From Acidobacteriota bacterium (GTDB taxonomy: Bacteria > Acidobacteriota > Blastocatellia > Pyrinomonadales > Pyrinomonadaceae), in assembly GCA_023391155.1 (NCBI GenBank), contig JAEWBM010000129.1, forward strand, positions 1 through 17,420: 17,420 nucleotides of DNA, given 5' to 3'. The position numbers were made by a program, and so were the translations under genes. Positions within the stretch are counted from its first letter, which is position 1; each line of letters starts with the position of its first letter. The notes beneath the pieces were generated by a model. It worked only from the letters and a program-made list of their open reading frames with translations. It had not been told where the DNA came from and made no database searches. Shown in pieces: positions 1 through 7,879 of the stretch.

Positions 1-250
1 CGCGCCCGAAATCCATGGCGAACGGGTTGGTCCAGAAGCGATCCGAAAATTGCGGATCCCTCACCGTCACGTGCCCGGCAAAGCCGTATTCGTATCCGTA
101 GCGGGCGAAAACCCGGCAGACTGCCGCGATCCGCTGCTTGCGGTGCAGCCGCTCCTCCTCGACGGTCTCGAATACCGGGGGGTTGGGGAAATGCAATCCA
201 GGCTGTTCGGGGCGATAGACCGACGCCTGGGCGGTCAGGGGCGTGTTCAT
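1..250 (-). CDS. Class II aldolase/adducin family protein, N-terminal part
   Basis: Only the first 83 codons are in the window; the gene runs off its left edge. The peptide starts MNTPLTAQASVYRPEQ, then a helical stretch (HRKQRIAAVCRVFARYGY), then GFAGHVTVRDP near residues 56-66 and FWTNPFAMDFG near 72-82. That order (helix, GH-x-[ST]-VRDP, F-W-NPF) is typical of the N-terminus of class II aldolase/adducin-domain proteins, usually metal-dependent aldolases or epimerases acting on small hydroxy-carbonyl compounds. The zinc-binding histidine cluster would lie outside the window. The ATG overlaps the stop of the upstream aldolase gene as ATGA, which fixes the start and implies translational coupling. 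The family call is good; the substrate is unknown. Confidence 0.82.
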   Translation of the reverse strand, partial: MNTPLTAQASVYRPEQPGLHFPNPPVFETVEEERLHRKQRIAAVCRVFARYGYEYGFAGHVTVRDPQFSDRFWTNPFAMDFGR

Positions 251-984
251 GTCCTAGGAACTTCTCGAAGTTGATGGTGCTGGGGGAGCGGAAACGACTG
301 CGCACCGATGTGCAGCCAGTCATTGACGTGGAAGTAAAGGAAGCGGGCGCCTCGCGCGAGCCATTGCTCTGCATCTCCCGGCTTGACCATCGTCCCCGCG
401 ATGCGCCCCGCCCCAGCGGCCCTGCGCAAGATGTCGTCGATGGCATCCTGGACAGTGGCCGATGTATAGTCGCCCTGCTCTCCCATGCTGCGGGACAGAT
501 CGCCCGGGCCGATGAAGAACACGTCGATCTCGGGAATGGCGAGCAAGGCCTCGAGGTCCGCGTGGGCCGCAGCGCTCTCGACCTGCACGACCAGCAGCTT
601 CTGCTCCTTGGCGCGGTCAGGAAAGACATAGCGCACCCAGTCCACGACGGCGCGAGCCTGCACGGCCGAGTCCAGGCGGGGCACCACGAGCCCGTCGACC
701 CCGCGCAGCAGCATCCGCTCGATCACCCACGGCTCCGGCGAAAAGATCCGCACCAGCACGCAAAGGCCCGCGAGGCGCGCTACCCGGGCCATTTCCTCGA
801 TGCGCTCGAAGTCCGGCGAGCCTTGCTCAGCGTCGAGCATGAGCGCGTCCAGGCCGAGCCGCGGCTGGGCGAGGAACTCGACAAGCGCCGGGCTGGCGTA
901 GTCCGGATTGATCACGGCAACCGGCCGGCCTTCCCGCAGCTTGCGCCGGAAACCGGCAATCCGACTCACTTCGACTCGGCTCAT
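247..984 (-). CDS. HpcH/HpaI aldolase/citrate lyase family protein
   Basis: A 245-residue protein of normal length for the HpcH/HpaI family, which cleaves or forms C-C bonds of 2-keto-hydroxy acids in a TIM barrel using a divalent metal. Visible family signatures are LMLDAEQG (residues 48-55), LVRI with Arg79, VVQVES with Glu136 (metal ligand by analogy with HpaI) and FFIGPGDLS with Asp162 (second metal ligand by analogy). The canonical D-x-EH motif reads D-x-EQ here: Gln54 stands where HpaI has its active-site His45, so chemistry may differ from HpaI. The gene overlaps both neighbours by ATGA (IclR stop at 981-983, class II aldolase start at 250). Two unrelated aldolase families side by side suggest consecutive steps or alternative cleavage of related substrates. 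Family call strong, reaction unknown. Confidence 0.88.
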   Translation of the reverse strand: MSRVEVSRIAGFRRKLREGRPVAVINPDYASPALVEFLAQPRLGLDALMLDAEQGSPDFERIEEMARVARLAGLCVLVRIFSPEPWVIERMLLRGVDGLVVPRLDSAVQARAVVDWVRYVFPDRAKEQKLLVVQVESAAAHADLEALLAIPEIDVFFIGPGDLSRSMGEQGDYTSATVQDAIDDILRRAAGAGRIAGTMVKPGDAEQWLARGARFLYFHVNDWLHIGAQSFPLPQHHQLREVPRT

Positions 985-1811
985 TTGGGCTTCCTCGTTT
1001 GTGTGCGCCCGCCGAGTGCCTGCTCGAGAAGGCGAGCTTCGCGAGCAAGCAGCATGACGATGGACTCGCGGCGGTCGTGCCCCATCCGGCTCTTGATCGA
1101 TGCGATCGAGAGTGCGGCAGCCGGCCGCGAGGAAGCGTCACGTACGATGTGTCCGACTGCTGCCATCTCAGGCAGCATCAGCCCCTCGTTGAGGGAATAG
1201 CCCTCCTGGCGGGTTCGGCGCACGAGCATCCTCAGGCTCACCGGATCGAAGTTGGGGTGCGCCGCGAGCTTGTCGCGATTGTTTGAGAGCGAGGCTTCGA
1301 CCTCCTCGTCCGACAGCGACGCGAGCAATGCAAGGCTTCCCGCGCCCAGCCCTAGGGGCCGGTAGTCGCCAACCTCCAGCGTGAGCGTCCGGATCGGGAA
1401 CGATCCGGTGCGACGTGCGACGCAGAGCGCGCTGTCCCCGGAGCGCAGCGACAGGTATACCGTGTCGCCGGTTTCTTCCGCCAGCCGCTGCATACTCGGC
1501 TGCGCCAGTTGGACGATGTCGAACCGCACCGCAGAGGCCAGCCCCATCCGGTAGAGCTTGACACCCGGGTAGAACAGCCGTGTCTTCTCGTCGTACTCCA
1601 CCAGCCCCAGATTGCGCAAGCCCGCCAGCAGCCGGTGGGCAGTCGGCTTCGACAGCCCCGCTCCTTCAGCAAGCCTGGACAGGAGAGCACCTTCGCTCGC
1701 CTGCTCGACGACTTCCTCGAGCAGGGCAACGGCGCGATCAAGGCTCTGGGTGGGCGAGCTTGGGGCCGGAGCCAGATCAGACTCCACTGCGAGTTCCAAT
1801 AGCTGTATCAC
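981..1811 (-). CDS. IclR family transcriptional regulator
   Basis: A 276-residue protein from a GTG at 1811, of usual IclR length. An N-terminal winged helix-turn-helix (about residues 23-83; SLDRAVALLEE, LSRLAEGAGLSKPTAHRLL, LVEYDEKTRLFYPG) is followed by an IclR effector domain (GDTVYLSLRSGDSALCVARR, GDYRPLGLGAGSLALLASL, then EGYSLNEGLMLPEMAAVG). It presumably binds DNA as a dimer of dimers and responds to a small acid. The start is uncertain: GTG 1811 has no well-placed Shine-Dalgarno, whereas TTG 1799 lies 8 nt after AGGTGA; both precede the conserved domain. It is the first gene of the leftward aldolase operon and overlaps the next gene by ATGA. The facing amidase operon and the intergenic inverted repeat make control of both operons likely. 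Confidence 0.9.
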   Translation of the reverse strand: MIQLLELAVESDLAPAPSSPTQSLDRAVALLEEVVEQASEGALLSRLAEGAGLSKPTAHRLLAGLRNLGLVEYDEKTRLFYPGVKLYRMGLASAVRFDIVQLAQPSMQRLAEETGDTVYLSLRSGDSALCVARRTGSFPIRTLTLEVGDYRPLGLGAGSLALLASLSDEEVEASLSNNRDKLAAHPNFDPVSLRMLVRRTRQEGYSLNEGLMLPEMAAVGHIVRDASSRPAAALSIASIKSRMGHDRRESIVMLLAREARLLEQALGGRTQTRKPK

Positions 1812-1815
1812 CTAT

Positions 1816-1880
1816 TCCGTTAATCGAGACATAGAGTGCAAGCATCCCAGATGATGGCCCTGTTCGTCTCGGCTAACGGA
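1816..1880. promoter_or_regulatory. Imperfect inverted repeat in the divergent IclR/amidase intergenic region
   Basis: CCGTTAATCGAGAC at 1817-1830 is matched in reverse complement by GTCTCGGCTAACGG at 1866-1879, 12 of 14 positions; one more flanking pair (T1816/A1880) also matches. Arm centres are about 50 bp apart, close to five helical turns. The repeat fills the space between the IclR start (1811 or 1799) and the amidase start (1939). It is a reasonable candidate for paired regulator sites acting on both divergent promoters. No convincing -35/-10 pair was recognised. Assignment to this IclR protein is inference from position only. Confidence 0.45.
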
Positions 1881-1938
1881 TACTAGCATGCATGAATGAG
1901 ATAGACTCGCCTGAGTGCAATTCGACGAGGAGACCACG

Positions 1939-3354
1939 TTGCAGCCTGTTCCACGCACCTCCGGCCCTGGCGGAGCAGCAGATACCCCCTTCCCGAGTGG
2001 CCTCGGCAACGCCTTGCGCGAAACCCGCAAGGCGTTGTCCAACATCGAGAAGTTCAACCCCCAGGTCAACGCGATGATTGCCGTCACCGCGGACCAGGCC
2101 CTCGAGGCAGCGGCCCAACTGGATCGGGCAGCCGAGGAAGGCCGCTGGTGCGGCCTTCTGCATGGCATGACGATCAGCATCAAGGACAACGTGGATGTCA
2201 AAGGCGTGCCCACCACGGCGGCTTCGGGCATTCTGCGCGAGAACGTCGCCCGCTCGAACGCCTTCATCGTCGACCGCTTGCTTGGGAACGGCGCCGTCAT
2301 CGTTGGCAAGGCAAACCTGCACGAATGGGTCTTCGGTCCCACCAGCCAAAGCCGTCACTTCGGGCCGGTGCGCAATCCGTGGAACCTGGCACACGTCGCC
2401 GGTGGCTCCAGCGGCGGCTCCGGCGCATCGGTCGCCGCTGGCATGTGCGTGGCTTCCATCGGCAGCGACACGGCCGGTTCGATCAGGCTGCCATCCGCGT
2501 TCAATGGCACCGCGGGACTGCGGCCGACGGTCGGTCGGATCTCATCGCGTGGCAGCCTGCCCGTCAGCGCCCCTTTTGATACGCTCGGCCCGCTTGCCCG
2601 GCGAGTGTCAGACGTCGCCCGAGTCTTCGCGGCGATCGCAGGCCATGATCCGCAGGATCCGATCTCGGTGGACCAACCGGTGCCTGAATTCCTCGCTACC
2701 CTTTCCGAACCCATTCGCGGCATGCGTCTGGGCATCATGCGTCGCTGGTTCTTCGACGACCTGCATCCGGACATTGCGATTGCGATGAATCAAGCGATCG
2801 AGACTTTCCGCTCGTTGGGCGTGGAACTCGTCGAGCTCGACCTGGGCGACGTCGAGAACGCCCAGGAGAACCTGACCTTCACCGTCGTTCCGTCGGATGC
2901 GATGTACCTGCACCAGGAGCGGATCGCCGCCAGGGCTGCCGACTATGGCGAAGACGTGCTGATGCGCATGCGCATTTCGGAAAGAGTCACCGGCGTACGG
3001 TACGCGCAGTCGCTGCGTTGGATGGAGAACTGGCGCCACCGCCTGCGGCAGGCGTTCCGCAACGTGGACGCCATCTTGTCGCCTACCACGCCCGAGCCGG
3101 CTCCCGCCGTCGAAGGCCTGGATTTCGGAGAAGCGATCCGCAGGATTCCCCGTTTCAGTTGCGTTTGGCCGGCTGCGGGCATACCAAGCCTCGCCGTCCC
3201 CTGCGGCACGACCCGCGAGACCGGCATACCTGTGTCGCTCGAGTTGGCTGGCGCCTGGTTCGACGAGCCGCGCCTGCTGCGGCTTGGCCATGCCTTCCAG
3301 ATGGCTACCGACCATCATCTGCGCACCGCGCCCCTGATCCGTGCACAAGGCTGA
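1939..3354 (+). CDS. Amidase signature family hydrolase
   Basis: A 471-residue amidase-signature enzyme hydrolysing a carboxamide to acid and ammonia; the exact amide is unknown. The Ser-cisSer-Lys triad is visible: Lys82 in SIKDN, cis-Ser157 in the glycine/serine-rich GGSSGGSGAS, and nucleophile Ser181 in SDTAGSIRLP. The 24-residue spacing between the two serines equals that of characterised members. The C-terminal part has the family pattern SPTTPEPAPAV and FSCVWPAAGIPSLAVPCG. Start choice: GAGGAG at 1927-1932 lies 6 nt before TTG 1939. An in-frame GTG at 1915 adds 8 residues but has weaker upstream sequence. The gene is divergent from the IclR operon and overlaps the CoA-transferase by 14 bp, suggesting that the acid released is then activated as a CoA ester. 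Confidence 0.9.
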   Translation: MQPVPRTSGPGGAADTPFPSGLGNALRETRKALSNIEKFNPQVNAMIAVTADQALEAAAQLDRAAEEGRWCGLLHGMTISIKDNVDVKGVPTTAASGILRENVARSNAFIVDRLLGNGAVIVGKANLHEWVFGPTSQSRHFGPVRNPWNLAHVAGGSSGGSGASVAAGMCVASIGSDTAGSIRLPSAFNGTAGLRPTVGRISSRGSLPVSAPFDTLGPLARRVSDVARVFAAIAGHDPQDPISVDQPVPEFLATLSEPIRGMRLGIMRRWFFDDLHPDIAIAMNQAIETFRSLGVELVELDLGDVENAQENLTFTVVPSDAMYLHQERIAARAADYGEDVLMRMRISERVTGVRYAQSLRWMENWRHRLRQAFRNVDAILSPTTPEPAPAVEGLDFGEAIRRIPRFSCVWPAAGIPSLAVPCGTTRETGIPVSLELAGAWFDEPRLLRLGHAFQMATDHHLRTAPLIRAQG

Positions 3355-4567
3355 GTTCGACGCAGCTGCCCGCGGGCCGCTGTGCGGCTTGCGGGTGCTC
3401 GACCTTTCGCGCCTGGTCGCCGGCAACATGCTGACGCTGCAACTCGCCGACTTCGGCGCGGAGGTGATCAAGGTCGAAGACCCGAAAAGCGGCGATACCC
3501 TCAGGCACTGGCGCGAGAGGAGTGCTGAGCATCCGGAGGGCGTCGAGGTCTGGTGGAAGGTCTACGCCCGCAACAAGAAGAGCGTCGGGCTCAACCTGCG
3601 CGCCGAGGAAGGCAAGACGGCGCTGCGAAGCCTCGTGCGCGACGCGCAGGTGCTCGTGGAGAGCTTCCGCCCGGGAACGCTGGAGGAAATGGGCTTTGCG
3701 CCGGAGGCGCTTCACAAGCTGAATCCGCGCCTGATCATCGTTCGGCTCACTGGCTGGGGACAGACAGGTCCTTATCACCGCCAGCCGGGCTTTGGCAGCC
3801 TGGTGGAAGCGATGTCCGGCTTCGCAGCAAAGAACGGCGCTCCCGGACAGCCGCCCATGCTGCCCAACATGGCCCTGGCGGACATGGTGGCGGGACTGTA
3901 TGGCGCGTTCGCCGTGGCGGCAGCTGTGCGTGCCGTAGAGGTGAATGGCGGCACGGGTCAGATCATCGACCTGTCGCTCATCGAGCCGCTGCTTTCAATC
4001 ATGGGGCCCGATGCGGCTGCCTACCGAGTCAGCGGCAAGGTCCCCGAGCGCACCGGCAACCGAACGTCGATCTCGGCGCCCCGGAATGTCTTCCGGACGA
4101 AGGGAAACGACTGGGTGGCCCTGTCCGCATCCACACAGGGCATGACGGAGCGCCTGCTGCGCACCATCGGCCGGGAGGATCTCATCGACGACCCGCGCTT
4201 TCGGACCAACGCCGATCGGCTTGCAAATGTCGATGCGCTCGACGCCGTCATCGGCGAGTTCATCGCGGCGCGCACGCTGCAGGAGAATCTCGAGTTCTTC
4301 CGTGCAGCCGAGGTGACGGTCGGCCCCGTCTACGACATCGGACAGATCGTGCTTGACCCGCACGTGGTGGAACGTGGCATCCTGGTCGACGTTCCCGATG
4401 AAACAACGGGTACGCTGACAATGCATGCCGTCGTGCCAAGGCTCTCCGACACGCCGGGGAATTTCTTCAGGCCAGCGCCACGGCTCGGGGAGCACACTGA
4501 AGAGGTGCTGAGAAGCGCAGGGCTGGACAGCACAACTATTCAGAAGGTACTTGGGCAACAGTCCTAG
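3341..4567 (+). CDS. CaiB/BaiF (class III) CoA-transferase
   Basis: A 408-residue protein from GTG 3341, full length for the family III CoA-transferases (formyl-CoA transferase, CaiB, alpha-methylacyl-CoA racemase). Signatures are LCGLRVLDLSRLVAGNMLTLQL-type N-terminus (residues 14-35), ADFGAEVIKVEDP (36-48), NKKSVGLNLR (78-87), VESFRPGTLEEMG (106-118) and LADMVAGLYGA (179-189), in which Asp181 is the expected catalytic aspartate forming the acyl anhydride. The C-terminus carries FRTKGNDWVALSA and PVYDIGQIVLDPHV. It should move CoA between organic acids without ATP. It overlaps the amidase by 14 bp, so the two are almost certainly co-translated. The substrate cannot be deduced. No obvious terminator follows. 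Confidence 0.92.
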   Translation: MHKAEFDAAARGPLCGLRVLDLSRLVAGNMLTLQLADFGAEVIKVEDPKSGDTLRHWRERSAEHPEGVEVWWKVYARNKKSVGLNLRAEEGKTALRSLVRDAQVLVESFRPGTLEEMGFAPEALHKLNPRLIIVRLTGWGQTGPYHRQPGFGSLVEAMSGFAAKNGAPGQPPMLPNMALADMVAGLYGAFAVAAAVRAVEVNGGTGQIIDLSLIEPLLSIMGPDAAAYRVSGKVPERTGNRTSISAPRNVFRTKGNDWVALSASTQGMTERLLRTIGREDLIDDPRFRTNADRLANVDALDAVIGEFIAARTLQENLEFFRAAEVTVGPVYDIGQIVLDPHVVERGILVDVPDETTGTLTMHAVVPRLSDTPGNFFRPAPRLGEHTEEVLRSAGLDSTTIQKVLGQQS

Positions 4568-5394
4568 AGTACCTGCAGCAAGGCGGCGATTCTTCGCACC
4601 CTCAAGTCATCCGAACTTGGCAACCGCATAAGAAGCCGTTTCCGTTTGCAGGCGTAGGACCAAAGTCCGATGTCTTCGCCGGTGCTGCGCACTGGATTCC
4701 GGTCAACATGGGATGAGCCAGTTGCGCTTGCGCGCTTCAGCTAACGGTCGGCACAAGCTCGAATCGCAGCTGGCGAACCGGCCTTCTTCTGTTGGCGAGC
4801 TCGCCCACCCCTCGTGCCAATCAGCTGTGGAGCTCATTCTGCGCTACGCAGATAGCCACGATTGACATCAGTGTGCCTTCCGGTTCGACCTCGACTCTAC
4901 GAGCGCCATGCTGGGCCGCACAACATAGCGCTTCGGCTGCCGGCGCTCATCCGTGACCAGCCGGTTGCAAGTTGCCAGTCAGCAAGGGGCGGATGAAGAT
5001 GGTCGTCTTGCCTCAGCTTGCGCTCTCTCCTCGGCGCAAATAAAAAAATGACCACGTGCTATCTAGTTGACATTTCAAGTGCGATATCGCATTGCGTCAC
5101 TCTGCAGCTCGCCTCTTCTTGAACAATTACTAGCTTACGAACTTCTTACCCCTGCTACGAAGCGCCGGGTATTGCACCCATAAACCACCGGTAATGCTTG
5201 AGTTCCAGCGCGTCCCAATATCCTGACAATCTGAGAAAAAGCATCAATGGCAGGGATTACCCGCCCTAGCCCTGGAGGGCTGGAAACATCTATAACAACG
5301 GAGGAGAGCCAACTTAATTGCTTGGGCTTTCCGCCGAATTGCAATTGTTATCCAGCTCATAGACAAGGTATAACCCGTGAAACAGGGAAGACTG
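4568..5394. other. Gene-poor stretch of 827 bp
   Basis: No coding sequence can be supported on either strand. A 50-codon frame from ATG 4713 has no recognisable content. From about 5040 the base composition becomes more A/T-rich than the flanks. Two small structures are visible: a perfect 12-bp palindrome TGCGATATCGCA at 5080-5091, just downstream of a TTGACA at 5067-5072, and a short AGCCCT-GG-AGGGCT hairpin at 5268-5281. They could belong to the promoter and leader of the lipoprotein gene, but no matching -10 box was found. Much of the left half may be decayed coding DNA. Confidence 0.5.
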
Positions 5395-6585
5395 ATGAAA
5401 AGGGAAGTGACGCTGAGTCTCGTCACACTGGCAATTCTTGCAGGGTGCGGAGGCGGAGGCGACGACAGTCCCGGGATCGCTGTGTCACCGTCACCGCCAG
5501 CGCCGACTGCGCCCTCGCCCACAGCCACGTCGCCGATCGTCGCCCCACCACCTGCCACGCCGGCAGCACCAGCGCCTGCCAATGCCGCGCCGAGTCAGGT
5601 ACAGAACGTGACCGTCATCGGCGGTCAGGGAGTGGTTGATCTTGCGTGGTCCCACAGTTCCGAGAGCGACGTCGCTGGCTATCTGGTCTGGCGGGATCTG
5701 ACACCAAGCTTCGTTCCGAAGCCCAGCAACCTGATATACGACTCATCGTCGAACGCGTTGAAGGACGTAATCGCGGTCAATCAGGACACGACGTTCTACT
5801 ACCGAGTCGCCGCGTACGATGTTCTCAACAAGAACCTGAGTGGCACGGGCCTGTCCGTTTCACAGGTTCACGCGGCAATCGTTCACGCGCCGGCCACGAC
5901 ACCCGCGCCGAACCAACCGCCTCCGCCCCCGCCTGAGCCGGCTCCTGGCACGTACATCCTCGGAAGCGTGGTGAAGAAGGCGCTGAACAGCAATCCATCC
6001 ACCCTGGCCAACTGCAACCAGCAGTACTACTACTACTCATACAATGCATCTTGCGATACGACCGCGTATGAATCCGTAGGCGGCAAACCTGACAAGACGA
6101 AGCCCGGCATTCAGGTCGGCTTCTGGCTGGGGGCGACATACATGTCGCACTACCAGTACCCGGTGAACTACGACTACAACAATCCCAATCCGAAGTTCCC
6201 GCAGGCGCAAGTGTCGTTCGACATCGTCTACCCGAACAACATCTTTGCCTTCGGCAAGACGGTAACGACTTACTCCGACGGGAAGCAGAAGGCGTTGACT
6301 CGGAGCGAAGACTTCCAGATCAGGGATGATCAGAAGTTCATACTGAACAAGACCGCCGCGCAGTGGACTGGAGTTGAAGGAGAACCGTATTTCCTTCAAT
6401 TCCAGATCAGTACTTATGCCCCCAGCAATACCGTTTTCAAGGTCTGCATGCACGAGTACTTCCCTGGGGTGCGGCGGCTAGCCTGTACGCTGCACGACAA
6501 GGACTCGGGGAAGTATCGTGGAACCCAGGTACTTGATGACAGCCGCGGCCTGGGTACGACTGAGTACCTCCCTCTGAACGAATGA
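5395..6585 (+). CDS. Secreted lipoprotein with an FN3-like domain and an orphan Tyr-rich C-terminal domain
   Basis: A 396-residue protein starting MKREVTLSLVTLAILAGC: short signal peptide with lipobox and lipidated Cys18, followed by Gly/Asp residues, so it should be membrane-anchored on the periplasmic or cell-surface side. Residues 19-67 are a Pro/Ala/Ser/Thr-rich linker. About 68-160 resemble a fibronectin type III domain (VQNVTVIGGQGVVDLAW, VAGYLVWRD, TFYYRVAAYDV). A second proline-rich linker (PPPPPPEPAP) leads to a C-terminal domain of about 210 residues that I do not recognise: Tyr- and Asn-rich (QQYYYYSYNAS, QYPVNYDYNNPNP), four cysteines in two pairs. ATG 5395 is chosen because AGGGAAG lies 4-5 nt upstream; an in-frame GTG at 5377 adds six residues. 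A strong terminator follows, so the gene is probably monocistronic. An adhesion or carbohydrate-binding role is guesswork. Confidence 0.82.
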   Translation: MKREVTLSLVTLAILAGCGGGGDDSPGIAVSPSPPAPTAPSPTATSPIVAPPPATPAAPAPANAAPSQVQNVTVIGGQGVVDLAWSHSSESDVAGYLVWRDLTPSFVPKPSNLIYDSSSNALKDVIAVNQDTTFYYRVAAYDVLNKNLSGTGLSVSQVHAAIVHAPATTPAPNQPPPPPPEPAPGTYILGSVVKKALNSNPSTLANCNQQYYYYSYNASCDTTAYESVGGKPDKTKPGIQVGFWLGATYMSHYQYPVNYDYNNPNPKFPQAQVSFDIVYPNNIFAFGKTVTTYSDGKQKALTRSEDFQIRDDQKFILNKTAAQWTGVEGEPYFLQFQISTYAPSNTVFKVCMHEYFPGVRRLACTLHDKDSGKYRGTQVLDDSRGLGTTEYLPLNE

Positions 6586-6630
6586 GCAGGAGGCACGGTT
6601 CCCGTTCTTTGACGCCGCCGTGAGTTGACG

Positions 6631-6660
6631 AAGGGTCCCCTTGCGGGACCCTTTGCTTAT
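6631..6660 (+). terminator. Rho-independent terminator after the lipoprotein gene
   Basis: A perfect 9-bp stem AAGGGTCCC (6631-6639) and GGGACCCTT (6645-6653) with loop CTTGC, followed by TGCTTAT, 45 bp after the lipoprotein stop. The stem is symmetric, so it may also stop transcription from the other strand, where AA preceding the stem gives only a short T tract. Confidence 0.85.
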
Positions 6661-6784
6661 GGTCGTGTGGCGAACAGTCATACGCCACCACGGTCAACGA
6701 ACGGACTGCTAGACTGAGCGTGCGGTGTGCAATGGATCGTCCGCTGTCCAACAGCCACTCCAACCACGGCTCATACCGAGAATC

Positions 6785-7843
6785 ATGGCTGCCCGCTCAA
6801 TCGCCTCGCTTTCCCTCAGTTTCGGCTTGGTGTCCATCCCGATCAAGCTTTACTCTGCGACGGAAAGCTCGTCTGCAATTCATTTCAAGCTGATGAGTTC
6901 AGCCGGCTCGCGGGTTCGCCAGCAATATGTGACGGACACTCCGCCCATGCCGGATGATCCAGTAGTCGACGCAGCGCCCGAGGAGCCAGAGGAAGCCCCC
7001 ACAGGTCGCGGGGCTGGGCCTCGGGTCCGGGACATCGCCCCGTTGCGACGAGAGCTCCCCATCTCAGCCACCGCGCATGAGCCACCGACTGCCACCCCTG
7101 CCGTGGTTGAGCGTTCGGAGATGGCCAAGGGCTATGAGTTCGAGAAAGGCAGGTATGTCCTCTTCACCCCCGATGAGCTGAAGGCGCTCCAGGATCGGTC
7201 GAGGCAGACCATCGACATCGTGGCCTTCATTCCCGAGCACGCCGTCGATCCCATCTACTACCAGAAGGCGTACTTCGTCGCGCCGGACAAGCGCGGTGCC
7301 AAAGCCTACAACTTGCTGCTTCGGGCGATGCTCGAAACCCGTCGGAGCGCCTTGGCCAAGTGGGCGTTCCGGTCCAAGGAGTACGTCGTCCAGATCCGGC
7401 CGGCAGAAGGTGGGATGGTGCTCCAGCAACTGCTCTATGCCGAGGAGGTTCGATCGCTAGCGGATCTCCATGTCGAGCTGCTCGATGTCAGCGAGGCCGA
7501 GCTGAAGCTGGCCAAACAGATGATCGGGCAGATCTCCGTCGATAGCTACGACCCGTCAGGCTTTGTCGATGAGGAGAAGCAACGGATCCTCGCCGCCGTG
7601 GAAGAGAAGATCGCCGGCAAGCAGATCGTGGCTCCGGAGGATGTCCGGACCCCGGCCGGAGCTCAGGTTGTCGATCTCATGGCGGCCCTGCGGGCCAGCT
7701 TGCGACAAGAGCCGCCCATGCCACCCACCATCGAACCCAAGCGTCCTCAGGGGACTGCGGGAGAACGCAAGCCCGTCAAGCGAGCCGGGACGAAGGCGGC
7801 AGGAGAGGCTGCGCCGGCGACCGGGCGCGCAAGAAAGCGATAG
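6785..7843 (+). CDS. ku: Ku protein, non-homologous end joining
   Basis: A 352-residue bacterial Ku. The homodimer rings broken DNA ends and recruits LigD. Family hallmarks are MAARSIASLSLSFGLVSIPIK-type N-terminus, SRVRQQYV (residues 42-49), MAKGYEFEKGRYVLFTPDELKAL (113-135), DIVAFIPEHAVDPIYYQKAYFV (144-165), the LLLRAMLETRRSALAKW helix region (177-193) and a Lys/Arg-rich tail (328-352) typical of DNA- and LigD-binding extensions. Start ATG 6785 matches the conserved N-terminus; the frame is open further upstream. Residues 50-111, between RQQYV and KGYE, form a Pro/Glu/Arg-rich insert; in ordinary bacterial Ku this link is only about 20 residues. No ligD is present in the window. The gene is convergent with the ZIP gene and shares a terminator with it. 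Confidence 0.95.
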   Translation: MAARSIASLSLSFGLVSIPIKLYSATESSSAIHFKLMSSAGSRVRQQYVTDTPPMPDDPVVDAAPEEPEEAPTGRGAGPRVRDIAPLRRELPISATAHEPPTATPAVVERSEMAKGYEFEKGRYVLFTPDELKALQDRSRQTIDIVAFIPEHAVDPIYYQKAYFVAPDKRGAKAYNLLLRAMLETRRSALAKWAFRSKEYVVQIRPAEGGMVLQQLLYAEEVRSLADLHVELLDVSEAELKLAKQMIGQISVDSYDPSGFVDEEKQRILAAVEEKIAGKQIVAPEDVRTPAGAQVVDLMAALRASLRQEPPMPPTIEPKRPQGTAGERKPVKRAGTKAAGEAAPATGRARKR

Positions 7844-7852
7844 GCAGGTCTG

Positions 7853-7879
7853 CTAGGGAGATCCGCCTTTCTCCCCTAG
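7853..7879. terminator. Bidirectional terminator between ku and the ZIP gene
   Basis: CTAGGGAGA (7853-7861) pairs with TCTCCCCTAG (7870-7879) with a single bulged C and an 8-nt loop. It lies in the 32-bp space between two convergent genes and overlaps the ZIP stop codon (7876-7878), so it can serve both transcripts. T tracts are weak. Confidence 0.6.

Noticed and set aside
271..1200. A 309-codon plus-strand frame over the aldolase and IclR genes
   Set aside because: Antisense shadow of two well-recognised minus-strand genes; His/Arg/Pro-rich product.
2608..3471. A 287-codon minus-strand frame over the amidase gene
   Set aside because: Antisense shadow; the forward frame has the full amidase catalytic triad.
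4713..4865. A 50-aa frame starting MSQLRLRASANGRHKLES
   Set aside because: No Shine-Dalgarno, no recognisable content, isolated in a gene-poor stretch.
6725..6784. N-terminal extension of Ku by 20 residues from GTG 6725
   Set aside because: Ku proteins conventionally begin at the MAARSI-like sequence, which has its own ATG at 6785.
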